DNA of 64,000 nt. It comes from Alkalidesulfovibrio alkalitolerans DSM 16529. GTDB taxonomy: Bacteria; Desulfobacterota; Desulfovibrionia; Desulfovibrionales; Desulfovibrionaceae. Below the pieces are notes generated by a model that saw only the letters and a list, made by a program, of their open reading frames with translations, ran no database searches and was not told the origin of the DNA. The position numbers and the translations under genes are program-made. Shown piece by piece: positions 6,813 to 15,708 of this stretch (position 1 is the first letter of the stretch; the number at the start of each line of letters is the position of its first letter). The stretch spans positions 29,363-93,362 of the forward strand of contig NZ_ATHI01000029.1 of NCBI RefSeq assembly GCF_000422245.1, written 5' to 3'.

Positions 6813-8208
6813 CAATCCCTCGTCCGCGCCCTGCCCTTCGCTCTTTGGACCGCTCACACCGGAGGCGGCCGGGCATCTGGCCGAATACGGGCGCATGCTC
6901 AAGCAGGTCATGCCGCTCACCCCGCGCCACGCCCGGACGCTGCACTACGAGGTGCGCGACCTTTCCGCCAGCCTGACCGAGGAGCGCGGCGAGGCCTTCG
7001 CCCCGGACTACATGACGCGGCCAGGCCCCCTGGCAGCCTACCTGCACTATTTCCACCCCTGGAACCTGGTGCGCCTGACCCGGCTCTTCGCCAGCCTGCC
7101 GCTCGCCCTGCCCGACGACGCCCTGGTGGTGGACCTGGGGGCCGGGCCGCTGACGGTATTGCAGGCCCTGTGGCTGGCGCGGCCCGAGCTTCGCCGCCAG
7201 AAACTTCGCTTCGTCTGCCTGGATCGCGCGGGCAAATCCTTGCGCCTGGGACGCGACCTCTTCCGCCTGCTCGACCCAAAGAGTCCGTGGGACATCCGAC
7301 TCGAAGCCGAACACCTGTTCAAGCTGCCGCGCGCGCGGGCCGACCTGATCACGGCTGCCAACGTTTTGAACGAACTTTCCGGAGGTCCGGGCTCGCGGCG
7401 CGAGCCTGATCTTGCCGGACTTGCCGGACGTCTGGCCTCGCATCTCGCGGCCGACGGCTCGCTTCTGCTCGTGGAGCCGGGAACCCGGCTGGCCGCGCGC
7501 CGGTTGATCGAACTGCGCGAAACCCTGATCGAGGACGAGGGCTTCGTCATGGCCTCGCCCTGCCCGCACCAGACGCAATGCCCCATGCCGGGCACGGGCC
7601 GGAAGGCGTGGTGCCACTTCGGCTTCGACAGCCAGGGCGCGCCCGCCTGGCTCACGCACCTGAGCGAAGCCGCGCGGCTTCCCAAGTCGCGGCTGCATGT
7701 CTCGTTCGTCCTGGCCGGGCGTACGCTGCCCCGGCCCGACGAAACGCAGGCTCGCGTGGTCTCCGAGGCCTTCCCCCTGCCCGGCGGCGAGCGCGGACAG
7801 TACGCCTGTTCCGTGCGGGGACTGACCCTGCTCATGGGCTGGATGCGCCAGTCCGGTGAACTGGTGAGGCCGGTGTGGCCGGAAGCGGACGTGGTGGACA
7901 AGGTCTCCGGGGCGCTTCGCGTGCCCATGCCCGGCCCGGACGGCAAGCCGCATCGCGGTCCGCAGGCACGGCACACGAAGGACGCCGGGGCGAACCGCAC
8001 GACTTTTGGCAAGGCCCCGGGCGAGAAAAAGCCGCGCGAAGAGCGGCAGCCGCGCGACGAAGCAACGGCCCATGGCGCAAAAGGGCAGGACCGTCCCGCG
8101 CGGCCGGGAGCCATGAAAGGAACGTCCAAGGCCCCGGCCAAGCGCGAACCGGGCGGTAAGGCTAAAGCGAAAGCTCCAGGCCCACGGGGCAGTGGTCGGA
8201 GCCGTTGA
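6802..8208 (+). CDS. Rsm22-family (mitochondrial small-subunit type) rRNA methyltransferase-like protein
   Basis: 468 residues. A Rossmann methyltransferase core carries the SAM loop VVDLGAGPLT near residue 112. The family's Cys motif is present as SPCPHQTQCPM ... WCHF near 252-275; related proteins bind an Fe-S cluster there and act in ribosomal small-subunit maturation. The last roughly 95 residues are a low-complexity tail rich in Lys, Arg, Gly and Pro, likely disordered and RNA-binding. The start is taken at ATG 6802, 11 bp inside the previous gene, with AAGGA upstream; TTG 6781 is an alternative. The 3' end runs 47 bp into the convergent exonuclease III gene, and that overlap encodes the end of the basic tail. 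Confidence 0.78.
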   Translation: MFPDNPSSAPCPSLFGPLTPEAAGHLAEYGRMLKQVMPLTPRHARTLHYEVRDLSASLTEERGEAFAPDYMTRPGPLAAYLHYFHPWNLVRLTRLFASLPLALPDDALVVDLGAGPLTVLQALWLARPELRRQKLRFVCLDRAGKSLRLGRDLFRLLDPKSPWDIRLEAEHLFKLPRARADLITAANVLNELSGGPGSRREPDLAGLAGRLASHLAADGSLLLVEPGTRLAARRLIELRETLIEDEGFVMASPCPHQTQCPMPGTGRKAWCHFGFDSQGAPAWLTHLSEAARLPKSRLHVSFVLAGRTLPRPDETQARVVSEAFPLPGGERGQYACSVRGLTLLMGWMRQSGELVRPVWPEADVVDKVSGALRVPMPGPDGKPHRGPQARHTKDAGANRTTFGKAPGEKKPREERQPRDEATAHGAKGQDRPARPGAMKGTSKAPAKREPGGKAKAKAPGPRGSGRSR

Positions 8209-8926
8209 CATCGGGCTCGATCCAGGCCCGCTTCACGGCGTCCTTCAATTCCTCGCAGACGAAGAAATAGTCGATGCGCCAGCCCAGGTTCCTGGGTCTG
8301 GCCCGCGTGCGATAGTCCCACCACGTATAATGCCCGCCGCTCTGTTCGAAGAGCCGGAAGCTGTCCACGTATCCGGCGTCCACGAACCGATCCACCCAGG
8401 CCCGCTCCTCGGGCAGAAATCCGGAAGACTTGGCGTTGCCCACGGGATCGTGCAAATCGATCTCGCGGTGCGCAGTGTTCACGTCGCCGCAAAAGACCAC
8501 GGGCTTGTCGCGGCGCAGTTCCTGGCAGTAGTCGAGAAACGCCTGGTAATAACCGAGTTTGTAGGCCAATCGCGCGGGCCCCTGGCCGGAATTGGGGAAA
8601 TAGCAGTTCAGCAGGTGGAATTTCTCGAACTCCACGTGCACGAGCCTGCCCTCCCCCTGCCAAGCCGAGTCCGGCAATTCGAGACGATGGTCAAGGGGTG
8701 CTTGACGACAGAAGCATGCGGTTCCAGAGTAGCCCTTCTTCACCGTGGAGGCGCTCCAGATGCCCATGTACCCGTCGGGATTGATGTCCGAGGGGGAAAG
8801 CTGCTCCGGCGACGCCTTGGTCTCTTGCAAACAAACGACATCCGCTCCACGCTCGCGAAACCAGTCCCAAAAACCTTTCTGCACCACGGCCCGAAAGCCG
8901 TTCACGTTCCAGGAATAGAGAATCAT
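8162..8926 (-). CDS. xth: Exodeoxyribonuclease III
   Basis: 254 residues, normal length for the AP endonuclease/exonuclease III family. Motifs are in order: YSWNVNG at the N-terminus, LQETK (metal-binding Glu), the CGDVNTAH region, and the C-terminal GSDHCPV catalytic Asp-His. The enzyme cleaves DNA 5' to abasic sites and removes 3'-blocking groups in base-excision repair in the cytoplasm. The start at ATG 8926 (MILYSWN) is preferred to the TTG three codons upstream. The 3' end overlaps the convergent Rsm22 gene by 47 bp. Confidence 0.95.
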   Translation of the reverse strand: MILYSWNVNGFRAVVQKGFWDWFRERGADVVCLQETKASPEQLSPSDINPDGYMGIWSASTVKKGYSGTACFCRQAPLDHRLELPDSAWQGEGRLVHVEFEKFHLLNCYFPNSGQGPARLAYKLGYYQAFLDYCQELRRDKPVVFCGDVNTAHREIDLHDPVGNAKSSGFLPEERAWVDRFVDAGYVDSFRLFEQSGGHYTWWDYRTRARPRNLGWRIDYFFVCEELKDAVKRAWIEPDVNGSDHCPVGLELSL

Positions 8927-8943
8927 CAGGCACAATCCCGTGG

Positions 8944-9854
8944 CTAGATATTATCTTCAATGAAATAACCGAGGTCGATTCTCTTGATCACATATGAATC
9001 TTCGACAGCAACACCGACGCCATACTCAATCATGTATTCTGCAAGCTTTTGCCCATCAATCAAAACTATTTTCGCTTCTACCGAGTTTGCAAAAGATACT
9101 GCTTCTTTTGTAAAAGAAGATGTTGTTATAAAAACACCTTTCTTAGCTTTTTTGCCCAAAAGAGCACCTGCAAATTTTTGAATCTCAGGCCGAGAAACAG
9201 AAGATTCCCATTTCTTCGCCTGCACATAAACAACATCAAGACCAAGTCTATCTTCCTTGATTATGCCATCAACTCCTTCGTCATTTGCATATGACGTGAC
9301 GAGTCCAGCTTCCTTCTTTGATCCACCATATCCCATCGCAATCAATAGATCGACGACAAGTTTTTCAAAAAACATTGGCGAGCATTTCTTTATCGTATCA
9401 ATGATACTCGCGACAAGCTCATTCCGTATACTCAGAAATCCTTCCTCAATGAGTTCAAGGGGGGTCTTCTCGCTTTGCCCCTCACACGAAGATTGCATAT
9501 CTCCATTCTTCCCACCCTTTTGAACTCAACAAATTCATCAAATCTACAAAGATATTTGTTCGTCAATCTTTGTACATTCTCTGCCAGAACTTCTTTTCCC
9601 CGCTTCGTGATTACATAGTTTCCCCGCGCAGGAGACTCCAATATCCTCGCTTGCTTGAGAAATGCTTTTGCCCACGCAACACGATTCTTGAAGATAGGTT
9701 GCCTTCCACTTGGAAGCAACACTCGGAGATCATCCTCGGAAAGAGAAAAGTGTTTGGCCATCTCAGCATATATCTCAGCGTTGGAACGAATTTCTCCATC
9801 ACCAAGGTACCGAAGAAGCGGCAATGTTATGTCTTGAACACCTGGGAATGCCAT
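8944..9854 (-). pseudogene. mrr: Mrr-type restriction endonuclease gene, frameshifted
   Basis: Two overlapping frames together make one Mrr protein. The frame starting at 9854 (ribosome-binding site AAGGAGGG) gives the Mrr N-terminal winged-helix domain, from FPGVQD. The other frame, ending at 8944, gives the C-terminal PD-(D/E)xK nuclease domain (GYGG, DGII, VQAKKW). The switch fits one missing base near 9511-9521, where the minus strand reads AAAAGGGTGGG: an added base would continue as ...EFK-K-GGKNGDMQ. Mrr enzymes cut modified foreign DNA. The gene is much more AT-rich than its neighbours, suggesting transfer. Either it is broken or the sequence has a homopolymer error; no canonical slippery heptamer is seen. 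Confidence 0.8.
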
Positions 9855-9881
9855 ACGCCCTCCTTTCACGGTATACATCGA

Positions 9882-10547
9882 CTACACATGGCGTAATTTT
9901 ATTGCTATCTTATCATTTCGGACTGTTATCAGCGCGTAGCCGCCCTGGCCGAGCATGCCCGGATTGACGATCCGGGTGTCGCCGAGCGTATCCTCGCAGG
10001 CCGATTCGTGGATATGGCCAGTCAGGCAGACCGGCGGCCGCCGCCTGAGCAGAAACCCGCGCACCGCCACGCTGCCCACGTGCGTCCCTTTGCCGATCAC
10101 ATCGGCCTTGGTGCCGTGAGGCGGCGTGTGGCAGACCACGATCAGCCGTGAGGGATCGCCCACCTTGACCCACGTCTCCTCAAGCCACTCGCCGAGCACC
10201 TCGTCCGGCATCTCCGAGGGCGTGCCAAAAGGCGTGGGTGAGGACCAGCCGACGCCCATCATCCACACGCCGCCAGGCAGTTCCACGGCCTTCCGGTGGA
10301 TGTTTGCACCGACCTCGTCAAGCCACGCTTCGGCGGCCTTTTTATCCATGTTGCCGATCTGGGCGTAGACGCGGTCATTCAAGGCGCGCGCCGCACCAAT
10401 GATCGCCTCGGCCTCGGCCTTGCCGCCGTGGTTGGAAAGATCGCCGGAAATGATGACGCCCGCGGCCGTCCGTATCTCGGGGATGCGGGCCATGTTCTCC
10501 AGACGACCGTGCACGTCGCCGAATCCAACGTATATCTGCTCGTCCAT
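9882..10547 (-). CDS. Calcineurin-like metallophosphoesterase
   Basis: 221 residues. The five metallophosphoesterase motifs are visible in order: GDVHG, GDLSNHGG, GNMD, the CHTPPHG His, and GHIHES. These bind two metal ions and hydrolyse phosphoesters; whether the substrate is a nucleotide, phosphoprotein or lipid head group cannot be told. The start at 10547 is preceded by GAGAGG. The last dozen codons are AT-rich like the mrr island that begins 27 bp further on, so the island border may lie within this 3' end. It diverges from the formyl-THF cyclo-ligase gene across 84 bp. Confidence 0.88.
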   Translation of the reverse strand: MDEQIYVGFGDVHGRLENMARIPEIRTAAGVIISGDLSNHGGKAEAEAIIGAARALNDRVYAQIGNMDKKAAEAWLDEVGANIHRKAVELPGGVWMMGVGWSSPTPFGTPSEMPDEVLGEWLEETWVKVGDPSRLIVVCHTPPHGTKADVIGKGTHVGSVAVRGFLLRRRPPVCLTGHIHESACEDTLGDTRIVNPGMLGQGGYALITVRNDKIAIKLRHV

Positions 10548-10631
10548 CGTCCTCTCCATGCGCAAAGGCCCTCGTTCACACGGCAGGCCCTTGGTTTTCC
10601 CTTCGGACCCTGATAACGTATACCGGTTGCC

Positions 10632-11222
10632 ATGAAAACCTTCGCCATGGACCATAAGCAGGCCGTACGGGCCGCCATGCTCGCCAGACGCTCGTCGCAA
10701 CCGGATGCAGAGCGAATGGCGCTTTCCCGGCGCATCCAGAAGCGAATCCTGGCCCTGCCCTCCGTCGCGCAGGCGCGTGAGGTGCTTCTTTACGCCCCGG
10801 TGCGCGGCGAGGTGGACACGGACATGCTCCGCGACGCGCTGTGGAAACGTGGGGTGCGAGTACTCCTGCCCCGTTGTCGCCCACACGAGGCAGGCTGCCT
10901 GGACCTGCACCGCGTAACCTGCGTAGGCGAGCTCGGGTCGGGGAAATACGGCATCCCGGAGCCGGACCCGGCAGTGTGCGAACTGATCGAGGCAGCCCAG
11001 CCAGATGTCGCCATCGTGCCCGGGGTGGCCTTTGACCGCACAGGCGCGCGGCTTGGCATGGGCGGCGGATTCTACGACCGGCTTTTGGCCCGGATGCCCG
11101 AGACAGCGGCAATAGCTCCGGCGTTCGGATTTCAGCTTCTCGACGAGGTGCCGAGCGACACCTGGGACAGGCGCATGCATTTCATCGTCACTGAATCGGA
11201 AACAATAGAGGTAGCCTCATGA
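10632..11222 (+). CDS. 5-formyltetrahydrofolate cyclo-ligase
   Basis: 196 residues. The MTHFS fold is recognised by YAPVRGEVDT, the Lys/Arg-rich N-terminal helix, PGVAFD and the GMGGGFYDRLL loop that binds ATP phosphate. It converts 5-formyl-THF to 5,10-methenyl-THF with ATP hydrolysis, returning folate to one-carbon metabolism. The start could instead be the ATG at 10647; neither has a strong ribosome-binding site. Its stop codon overlaps the next start (ATGA), so the two genes are translationally coupled. Confidence 0.93.
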   Translation: MKTFAMDHKQAVRAAMLARRSSQPDAERMALSRRIQKRILALPSVAQAREVLLYAPVRGEVDTDMLRDALWKRGVRVLLPRCRPHEAGCLDLHRVTCVGELGSGKYGIPEPDPAVCELIEAAQPDVAIVPGVAFDRTGARLGMGGGFYDRLLARMPETAAIAPAFGFQLLDEVPSDTWDRRMHFIVTESETIEVAS

Positions 11223-11977
11223 AGAACATCCCCACTCCCTTCGCCATCCCCTTCGCCTTCCCCGGCATCGAAAACGTACGCTGCGCCTTCGGCACCCGTT
11301 TCGGCGGCTATTCGTCCAGTCCCTTCGACCTGGCGAACATTTCCATGGAAGTCGGTGATGACCCGGCCAAGGTCGTGGCCAACCGCCAAGCCATGCAACG
11401 CGAGCTGGGCTTCGCCCACTGGCAGGAGCTCAGGCAGGTGCACGGCGTAGGCATGGTCTTCGACCCCGAGCCCGGCGACATCGCGAAAGGCCCCATCATC
11501 GAGGGCGATGGCCTAGCCTCCGCCATGCCCGGACAGGCGCTGGTCATCAAGTCGGCCGACTGCCAACCCATCTTGCTCGCCCACCGCTCGGGCAAATACG
11601 TGGCCGCGCTGCACGTGGGCTGGCGGGGCAACGTGCAAGGCTTCCCCTTGCTCGGCACAAAGGCCTTTTGCGAACGTTATTCCCTGGACCCGGCCGACGT
11701 CCTGGCCGTGCGAGGCCCCTCGCTCGGGCCGTCGGCCAGCGAATTCAGCGACTTCGAGCGGGAATTCGGCCCCGACTTCAAAGACCACTATGACCCGGCC
11801 ACGAAAACCGTGAACCTGTGGTTGCTCACACGCCATCAGTTGCGCGAGGCGGGACTCAAACCCGGCAACATCTTCCAGATCGACTTGTGCACCAACTCCC
11901 TGGCCGATACGTTCTTCTCCTACCGCCGCCGGGAAAAGACGGGCCGCCAGGCCAGCCTGATATGGATCAGGGGCTAG
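11219..11977 (+). CDS. pgeF: Multicopper polyphenol oxidase/laccase-domain protein, PgeF family
   Basis: 252 residues of the DUF152/YlmD family. The conserved metal or catalytic residues are visible as QVHG, SADCQP and HVGWRG. Family members have been described as purine nucleoside phosphorylase/adenosine deaminase-like enzymes and, in E. coli, as a peptidoglycan editing factor that prevents misincorporation of Ser at the Ala position. The exact reaction here is not determinable. It is coupled by ATGA overlap to the cyclo-ligase gene and followed by a strong terminator. Confidence 0.88.
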   Translation: MKNIPTPFAIPFAFPGIENVRCAFGTRFGGYSSSPFDLANISMEVGDDPAKVVANRQAMQRELGFAHWQELRQVHGVGMVFDPEPGDIAKGPIIEGDGLASAMPGQALVIKSADCQPILLAHRSGKYVAALHVGWRGNVQGFPLLGTKAFCERYSLDPADVLAVRGPSLGPSASEFSDFEREFGPDFKDHYDPATKTVNLWLLTRHQLREAGLKPGNIFQIDLCTNSLADTFFSYRRREKTGRQASLIWIRG

Positions 11978-12026
11978 CTGTCGAAAAGACCCTGCCTGCC
12001 GCATTGCCGGAAGGAAGCAAAAGAAA

Positions 12027-12065
12027 AGGCCGGGCGCGAAACATCGCGTCCGGCCTCGCTTTTTG
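12027..12065. terminator. Bidirectional terminator between pgeF and the amino-acid ABC operon
   Basis: A 13-bp stem (aggccgggcgcga / tcgcgtccggcct, one G-T pair) has a 4-nt loop and is followed by cgcttttt on the plus strand; the minus strand also has a T-rich exit (ccttttctttt). The genes converge here. Confidence 0.85.
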
Positions 12066-12076
12066 CAAACGGTCTG

Positions 12077-12772
12077 CTACCTGTCACGCGCCTGATAGCG
12101 CGACATGTGCTTCTCCAGACGGCGCGACGTAGCCGTGAGCACATAGCAGATGATGAAATAGAGCACGAGGATGGTGAAATAGATCTCCGTAGGCGCGGTC
12201 AGCACGCGGTTGCTGATCTGATCCGCCGCGCGCGTCAGTTCGAGCACACCGATGATCGAAGCCAGGGACGTGTCCTTGGTCAGGGAGACGAACTGGTTGA
12301 CGAAGGAAGGGATCATGTTGCGGAGGGCCTGGGGCAAAATCACGTAGCGCATGGCCTGCACGTGCGACAAACCCGACGAGCGCGCCGCCTCCATCTGCCC
12401 TCTGGGCAGGGCGAGCACGCCCGCTCGCACGATCTCGGCCACATACGCCCCGGTAAAAACGATGAAGGCAATGAGCGCGCTCGTCGTCTCGGGCAGAACG
12501 TGGCCAAAGGCAACCGGGCCCAGGAAGTAGAACCAGAAAATCAAGAGCAGCAGGGGAACGCCGCGGATGATTTCGATGTAGACGATGGAGGGCAGGCGCA
12601 CCCACCAGCGCGTGGAGAGACGGCCAAGGCCCATGACCAAGCCGATCCAGAAGGCCCCGAAGATGCCGCCCGCGGCGAGCACGATGGACAGGGCCAGACC
12701 GCCAAGGGGACCGTCGGGATAGGCGCCCCAGAGCAGGTACGGGAAGTTGGCGATGACGACGTCGAAGTTCAC
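12077..12772 (-). CDS. Polar amino-acid ABC transporter permease (second permease of operon)
   Basis: 231 residues, His/Glu/Gln-type permease. About five membrane helices and the ABC-coupling EAA loop (EAARSSGLSHVQAMRYVILPQALR region, about 128-151) are present. It forms the membrane pore with the product of the gene just upstream in the operon and moves a polar amino acid, powered by the GlnQ-like ATPase. The start ATG at 12772 follows the first permease gene by 10 bp. It is the last gene of the operon, ending beside a terminator. Confidence 0.92.
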   Translation of the reverse strand: MNFDVVIANFPYLLWGAYPDGPLGGLALSIVLAAGGIFGAFWIGLVMGLGRLSTRWWVRLPSIVYIEIIRGVPLLLLIFWFYFLGPVAFGHVLPETTSALIAFIVFTGAYVAEIVRAGVLALPRGQMEAARSSGLSHVQAMRYVILPQALRNMIPSFVNQFVSLTKDTSLASIIGVLELTRAADQISNRVLTAPTEIYFTILVLYFIICYVLTATSRRLEKHMSRYQARDR

Positions 12773-12782
12773 GCTCAGCCCC

Positions 12783-13484
12783 CTAGTACCTTATCTGCCT
12801 GAGGAAAAGGCGGTTGTACTGGGTGATGACGAAGGACACGATGAGCGAGATCGTCAGGTAGATCAGCGTGGCCACCGTGAATGCTTCGAAGCCCTTGAAG
12901 CTGTATGATTCGATCTGGCGCGCCATGTAGGTCAACTCCATGACGCCGATGGTCATGCACAGGGAGGAGTTCTTGATGAGGTTCAGGAACTGCGAGATGA
13001 GCGGCGGGATGATGATTCTGAAGGCCTGGGGCAAAATGACGTAGCGCATGGCCTGGATGAAGGACAGGCCGCAGGCCCGCGAGGCCTCAAGCTGTGTCTT
13101 GGGAATGGAGAAGATGCCCGAGCGGATTTCCTCGGCGATGAAGGCCGAGGTATAGACGGTGAGGGCGATGACACCGGCCGCGAACTCGAAATCGCGCTGG
13201 TACAGCCACTGGTTCACAGCATTTGGCAAAATGGCGTAGGATCCGAAATACCAGAAGAATATCTGCACCAGCAGCGGCGTGTTGCGGAAAAACTCCGTGT
13301 AGGCGAGCGCGAACCATTCGAGGGGTTTGAGCCCCGTGAGGCGCATGACCGCGATCAGGGTACCCAAAAGCATCGAAAACACGATGGATACGGCGGAGAT
13401 GTGCAGCGTCATGATCACGCCGTCCACGATCCAGCCGCCGTACTCGCCGGTCAGGGCGATGCTCCAGTCGAAATTGTAGGCCAC
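12783..13484 (-). CDS. Polar amino-acid ABC transporter permease (first permease of operon)
   Basis: 233 residues, paralogous to the next permease. It has an N-terminal amphipathic stretch, about five helices, and an EAA loop (LEASRACGLSFIQAMRYVIL region, about 132-151). It presumably forms a heterodimer with the downstream permease in a Gln/Glu-type importer. The periplasmic binding protein gene precedes it by 72 bp containing a strong hairpin, an arrangement that commonly lowers permease expression relative to the binding protein. Confidence 0.92.
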   Translation of the reverse strand: MAYNFDWSIALTGEYGGWIVDGVIMTLHISAVSIVFSMLLGTLIAVMRLTGLKPLEWFALAYTEFFRNTPLLVQIFFWYFGSYAILPNAVNQWLYQRDFEFAAGVIALTVYTSAFIAEEIRSGIFSIPKTQLEASRACGLSFIQAMRYVILPQAFRIIIPPLISQFLNLIKNSSLCMTIGVMELTYMARQIESYSFKGFEAFTVATLIYLTISLIVSFVITQYNRLFLRQIRY

Positions 13485-13517
13485 GTCGAATCCGTTGTGT
13501 CGGTAGGTTCAAACGAA

Positions 13518-13542
13518 GCGGGGCGCGTCAGACGCGCCCCGC
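13518..13542 (-). terminator. Intercistronic hairpin between binding-protein and permease genes
   Basis: A perfect 11-bp G+C stem (GCGGGGCGCGT / ACGCGCCCCGC) with a 3-nt loop lies 15 bp past the binding-protein stop codon. No T-run follows, so it is more likely an mRNA-stabilising or attenuating stem than a full terminator. Confidence 0.6.
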
Positions 13543-13556
13543 CGAAGCTTGGGGCC

Positions 13557-14378
13557 TTAGAACGGCCAGACTTCCATTTCCCACTCAAGAGGCAGGTAGT
13601 ACTTGGTGTCGGGGCCGAACCACTTGTCGTAGTTGGCCTTGTAGTCGCCGGACACCCACATCTCGGCCAGGGAGCGGTTCACGAAGTCGCGCAGCTTGGA
13701 CTCGTTTTCCACCATGCCGATGCCGTAGGGCTCGGAGGAGAACGCCTCGCCCACGATGGCCCACTGGTCGGGGTTCTCGTCGCTGTTCTTGATGCCAAGC
13801 AGGATGGTGGAGTCGGTGGTCACGGCGGAAACCTTGCCCTGTTTCAGGGCCAGGAAGGCCTGCGGGTAGTTCTCGAAGGACAGCACCTGGGCCTGGGGCT
13901 GGGCTTCCTTGATGTTCTTCTCGGAGGTGGAGCCCTTGGCGGTGCCCACTTTCTTGCCCGCGAGGTCGGCCACGGAGTTGATGCCCTCACCCTTCTTCAC
14001 GAGCAGCTTCTGGCCGTCCATGAAGTAGGTGATGGAAAAGTCGATGACGTCGTCGCGCTCGAACTTGTGGGTCATGGTGGCGATGACCAGATCAACGGAG
14101 CCCTGGGTGAGCATGGGAATGCGGGTGGCCGAGGTGACCGGCTTGACTTCGGACTTCACGCCCATCTTGTCCGCGATGTAGGAGCAGATGTCGATTTCGA
14201 AACCGGCCAACTGCTTGGTCGTTTCGTCAACGAACCCGAAGGGGACCTGGGAATCCTTGACGCCGCAAACAAGCACGCCTTTCTGCTTGATCTGCTCCAG
14301 CTTGTTGGCCATGGCCGTGGAGCCAAGGGCCAGGACGCAGCACAGGGCCACGGCCAGGGTAAGGGTGATTCTGCGCAT
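13557..14378 (-). CDS. Polar amino-acid ABC transporter periplasmic binding protein
   Basis: 273 residues. A signal peptide of about 24 residues (basic MRR, hydrophobic core, probable cleavage after AMA) is followed by a family-3 solute-binding domain: VCGVKDSQVPFGF, GFEIDICSYIADKM, and VDLVIATMT. It captures a polar amino acid in the periplasm for the two permeases downstream. The ligand may be Glu, Gln or a relative; this cannot be settled by eye. The operon order is ATPase, binding protein, permease, permease. Confidence 0.92.
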   Translation of the reverse strand: MRRITLTLAVALCCVLALGSTAMANKLEQIKQKGVLVCGVKDSQVPFGFVDETTKQLAGFEIDICSYIADKMGVKSEVKPVTSATRIPMLTQGSVDLVIATMTHKFERDDVIDFSITYFMDGQKLLVKKGEGINSVADLAGKKVGTAKGSTSEKNIKEAQPQAQVLSFENYPQAFLALKQGKVSAVTTDSTILLGIKNSDENPDQWAIVGEAFSSEPYGIGMVENESKLRDFVNRSLAEMWVSGDYKANYDKWFGPDTKYYLPLEWEMEVWPF

Positions 14379-14426
14379 TGAACCGACCTCCTGCGGGTTG
14401 ATTGTGATGCGGCCGACGGATGTCGG

Positions 14427-15155
<729 letters not shown>

Positions 15156-15249
15156 GGCGCTCCTTTACGCGGAGAATTGTCCAAGCCCGTGAAAGGGCCC
15201 GGAGTACGACAACGGCAAGCCCCCCGCCGTTTCCGAAATGAGCCGAACG

Positions 15250-15277
15250 GTTGTATCTTTTGTGCCGGAATTGTCAA
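15250..15277 (-). promoter_or_regulatory. Sigma-70-type promoter of the amino-acid ABC operon
   Basis: On the minus strand TTGACA, a 16-bp spacer, then TACAAC. This is the best -35/-10 match in the 270-bp gap between glnQ and the divergent kor genes, and it lies about 95 bp before the glnQ start. Confidence 0.6.
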
Positions 15278-15425
15278 GCTCGCGTCATGGCGGCGTCGGC
15301 CGCCGCACAATTGCCATTTTCCCTGGGTTGAGGTAAGGCGCATGGACGCGCGATCATATTTTCAGGGCGAACACCGTGCGGGCCACAGGCCCGTTCGCCA
15401 ACAATTCAGCGCCGGAAGGCGGAAA

Positions 15426-15698
15426 ATGTCGAAAAAAACAAAAGGCCAGACGGAAATCACCATCTATCCCGACTGGTGCAAGGGCTGCGGCATCTGCGTG
15501 GCCTTCTGCCCCGCCAAGGTACTGGTCCTGACCAAGGACGGCAAGGCCAGGGCGGCCAGACCCGGCGAGTGCATCAACTGCGGATTCTGCGAACGTCACT
15601 GCCCCGACTTTGCAATTGTCGTCCGGGGCAAAGGACGCCGCAGGAAGTCTCCGGAATGTTTCGAGAACGGTCTGGAAACAGAAGCCGGCAAGGAGTAG
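15426..15698 (+). CDS. korD: 2-oxoacid:ferredoxin oxidoreductase, ferredoxin-like delta subunit
   Basis: 90 residues with two 4Fe-4S motifs, CKGCGICVAFCP and CINCGFCERHCP. It passes electrons between the catalytic subunits and soluble ferredoxin. The start at 15426 is preceded by GGAAGGCGG. The C-terminus is basic then acidic. It is the first gene of a four-gene operon (delta, alpha, beta, gamma); the next gene starts 10 bp after the stop codon. Confidence 0.92.
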   Translation: MSKKTKGQTEITIYPDWCKGCGICVAFCPAKVLVLTKDGKARAARPGECINCGFCERHCPDFAIVVRGKGRRRKSPECFENGLETEAGKE

Positions 15699-15708
15699 AG
15701 GGAGCCCG

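Noticed and set aside
9498..9530. Programmed -1 frameshifting in mrr
   Set aside because: AAAAGGG is slippery in composition, but no X-XXY-YYZ heptamer is in the reading register and no clear stimulatory stem was seen. A real frameshift or a sequencing error is simpler.
12107..14381. Long plus-strand open frames opposite the amino-acid ABC genes
   Set aside because: They are the G+C-rich antisense shadow of well-recognised transporter genes, with no ribosome-binding site or family resemblance.
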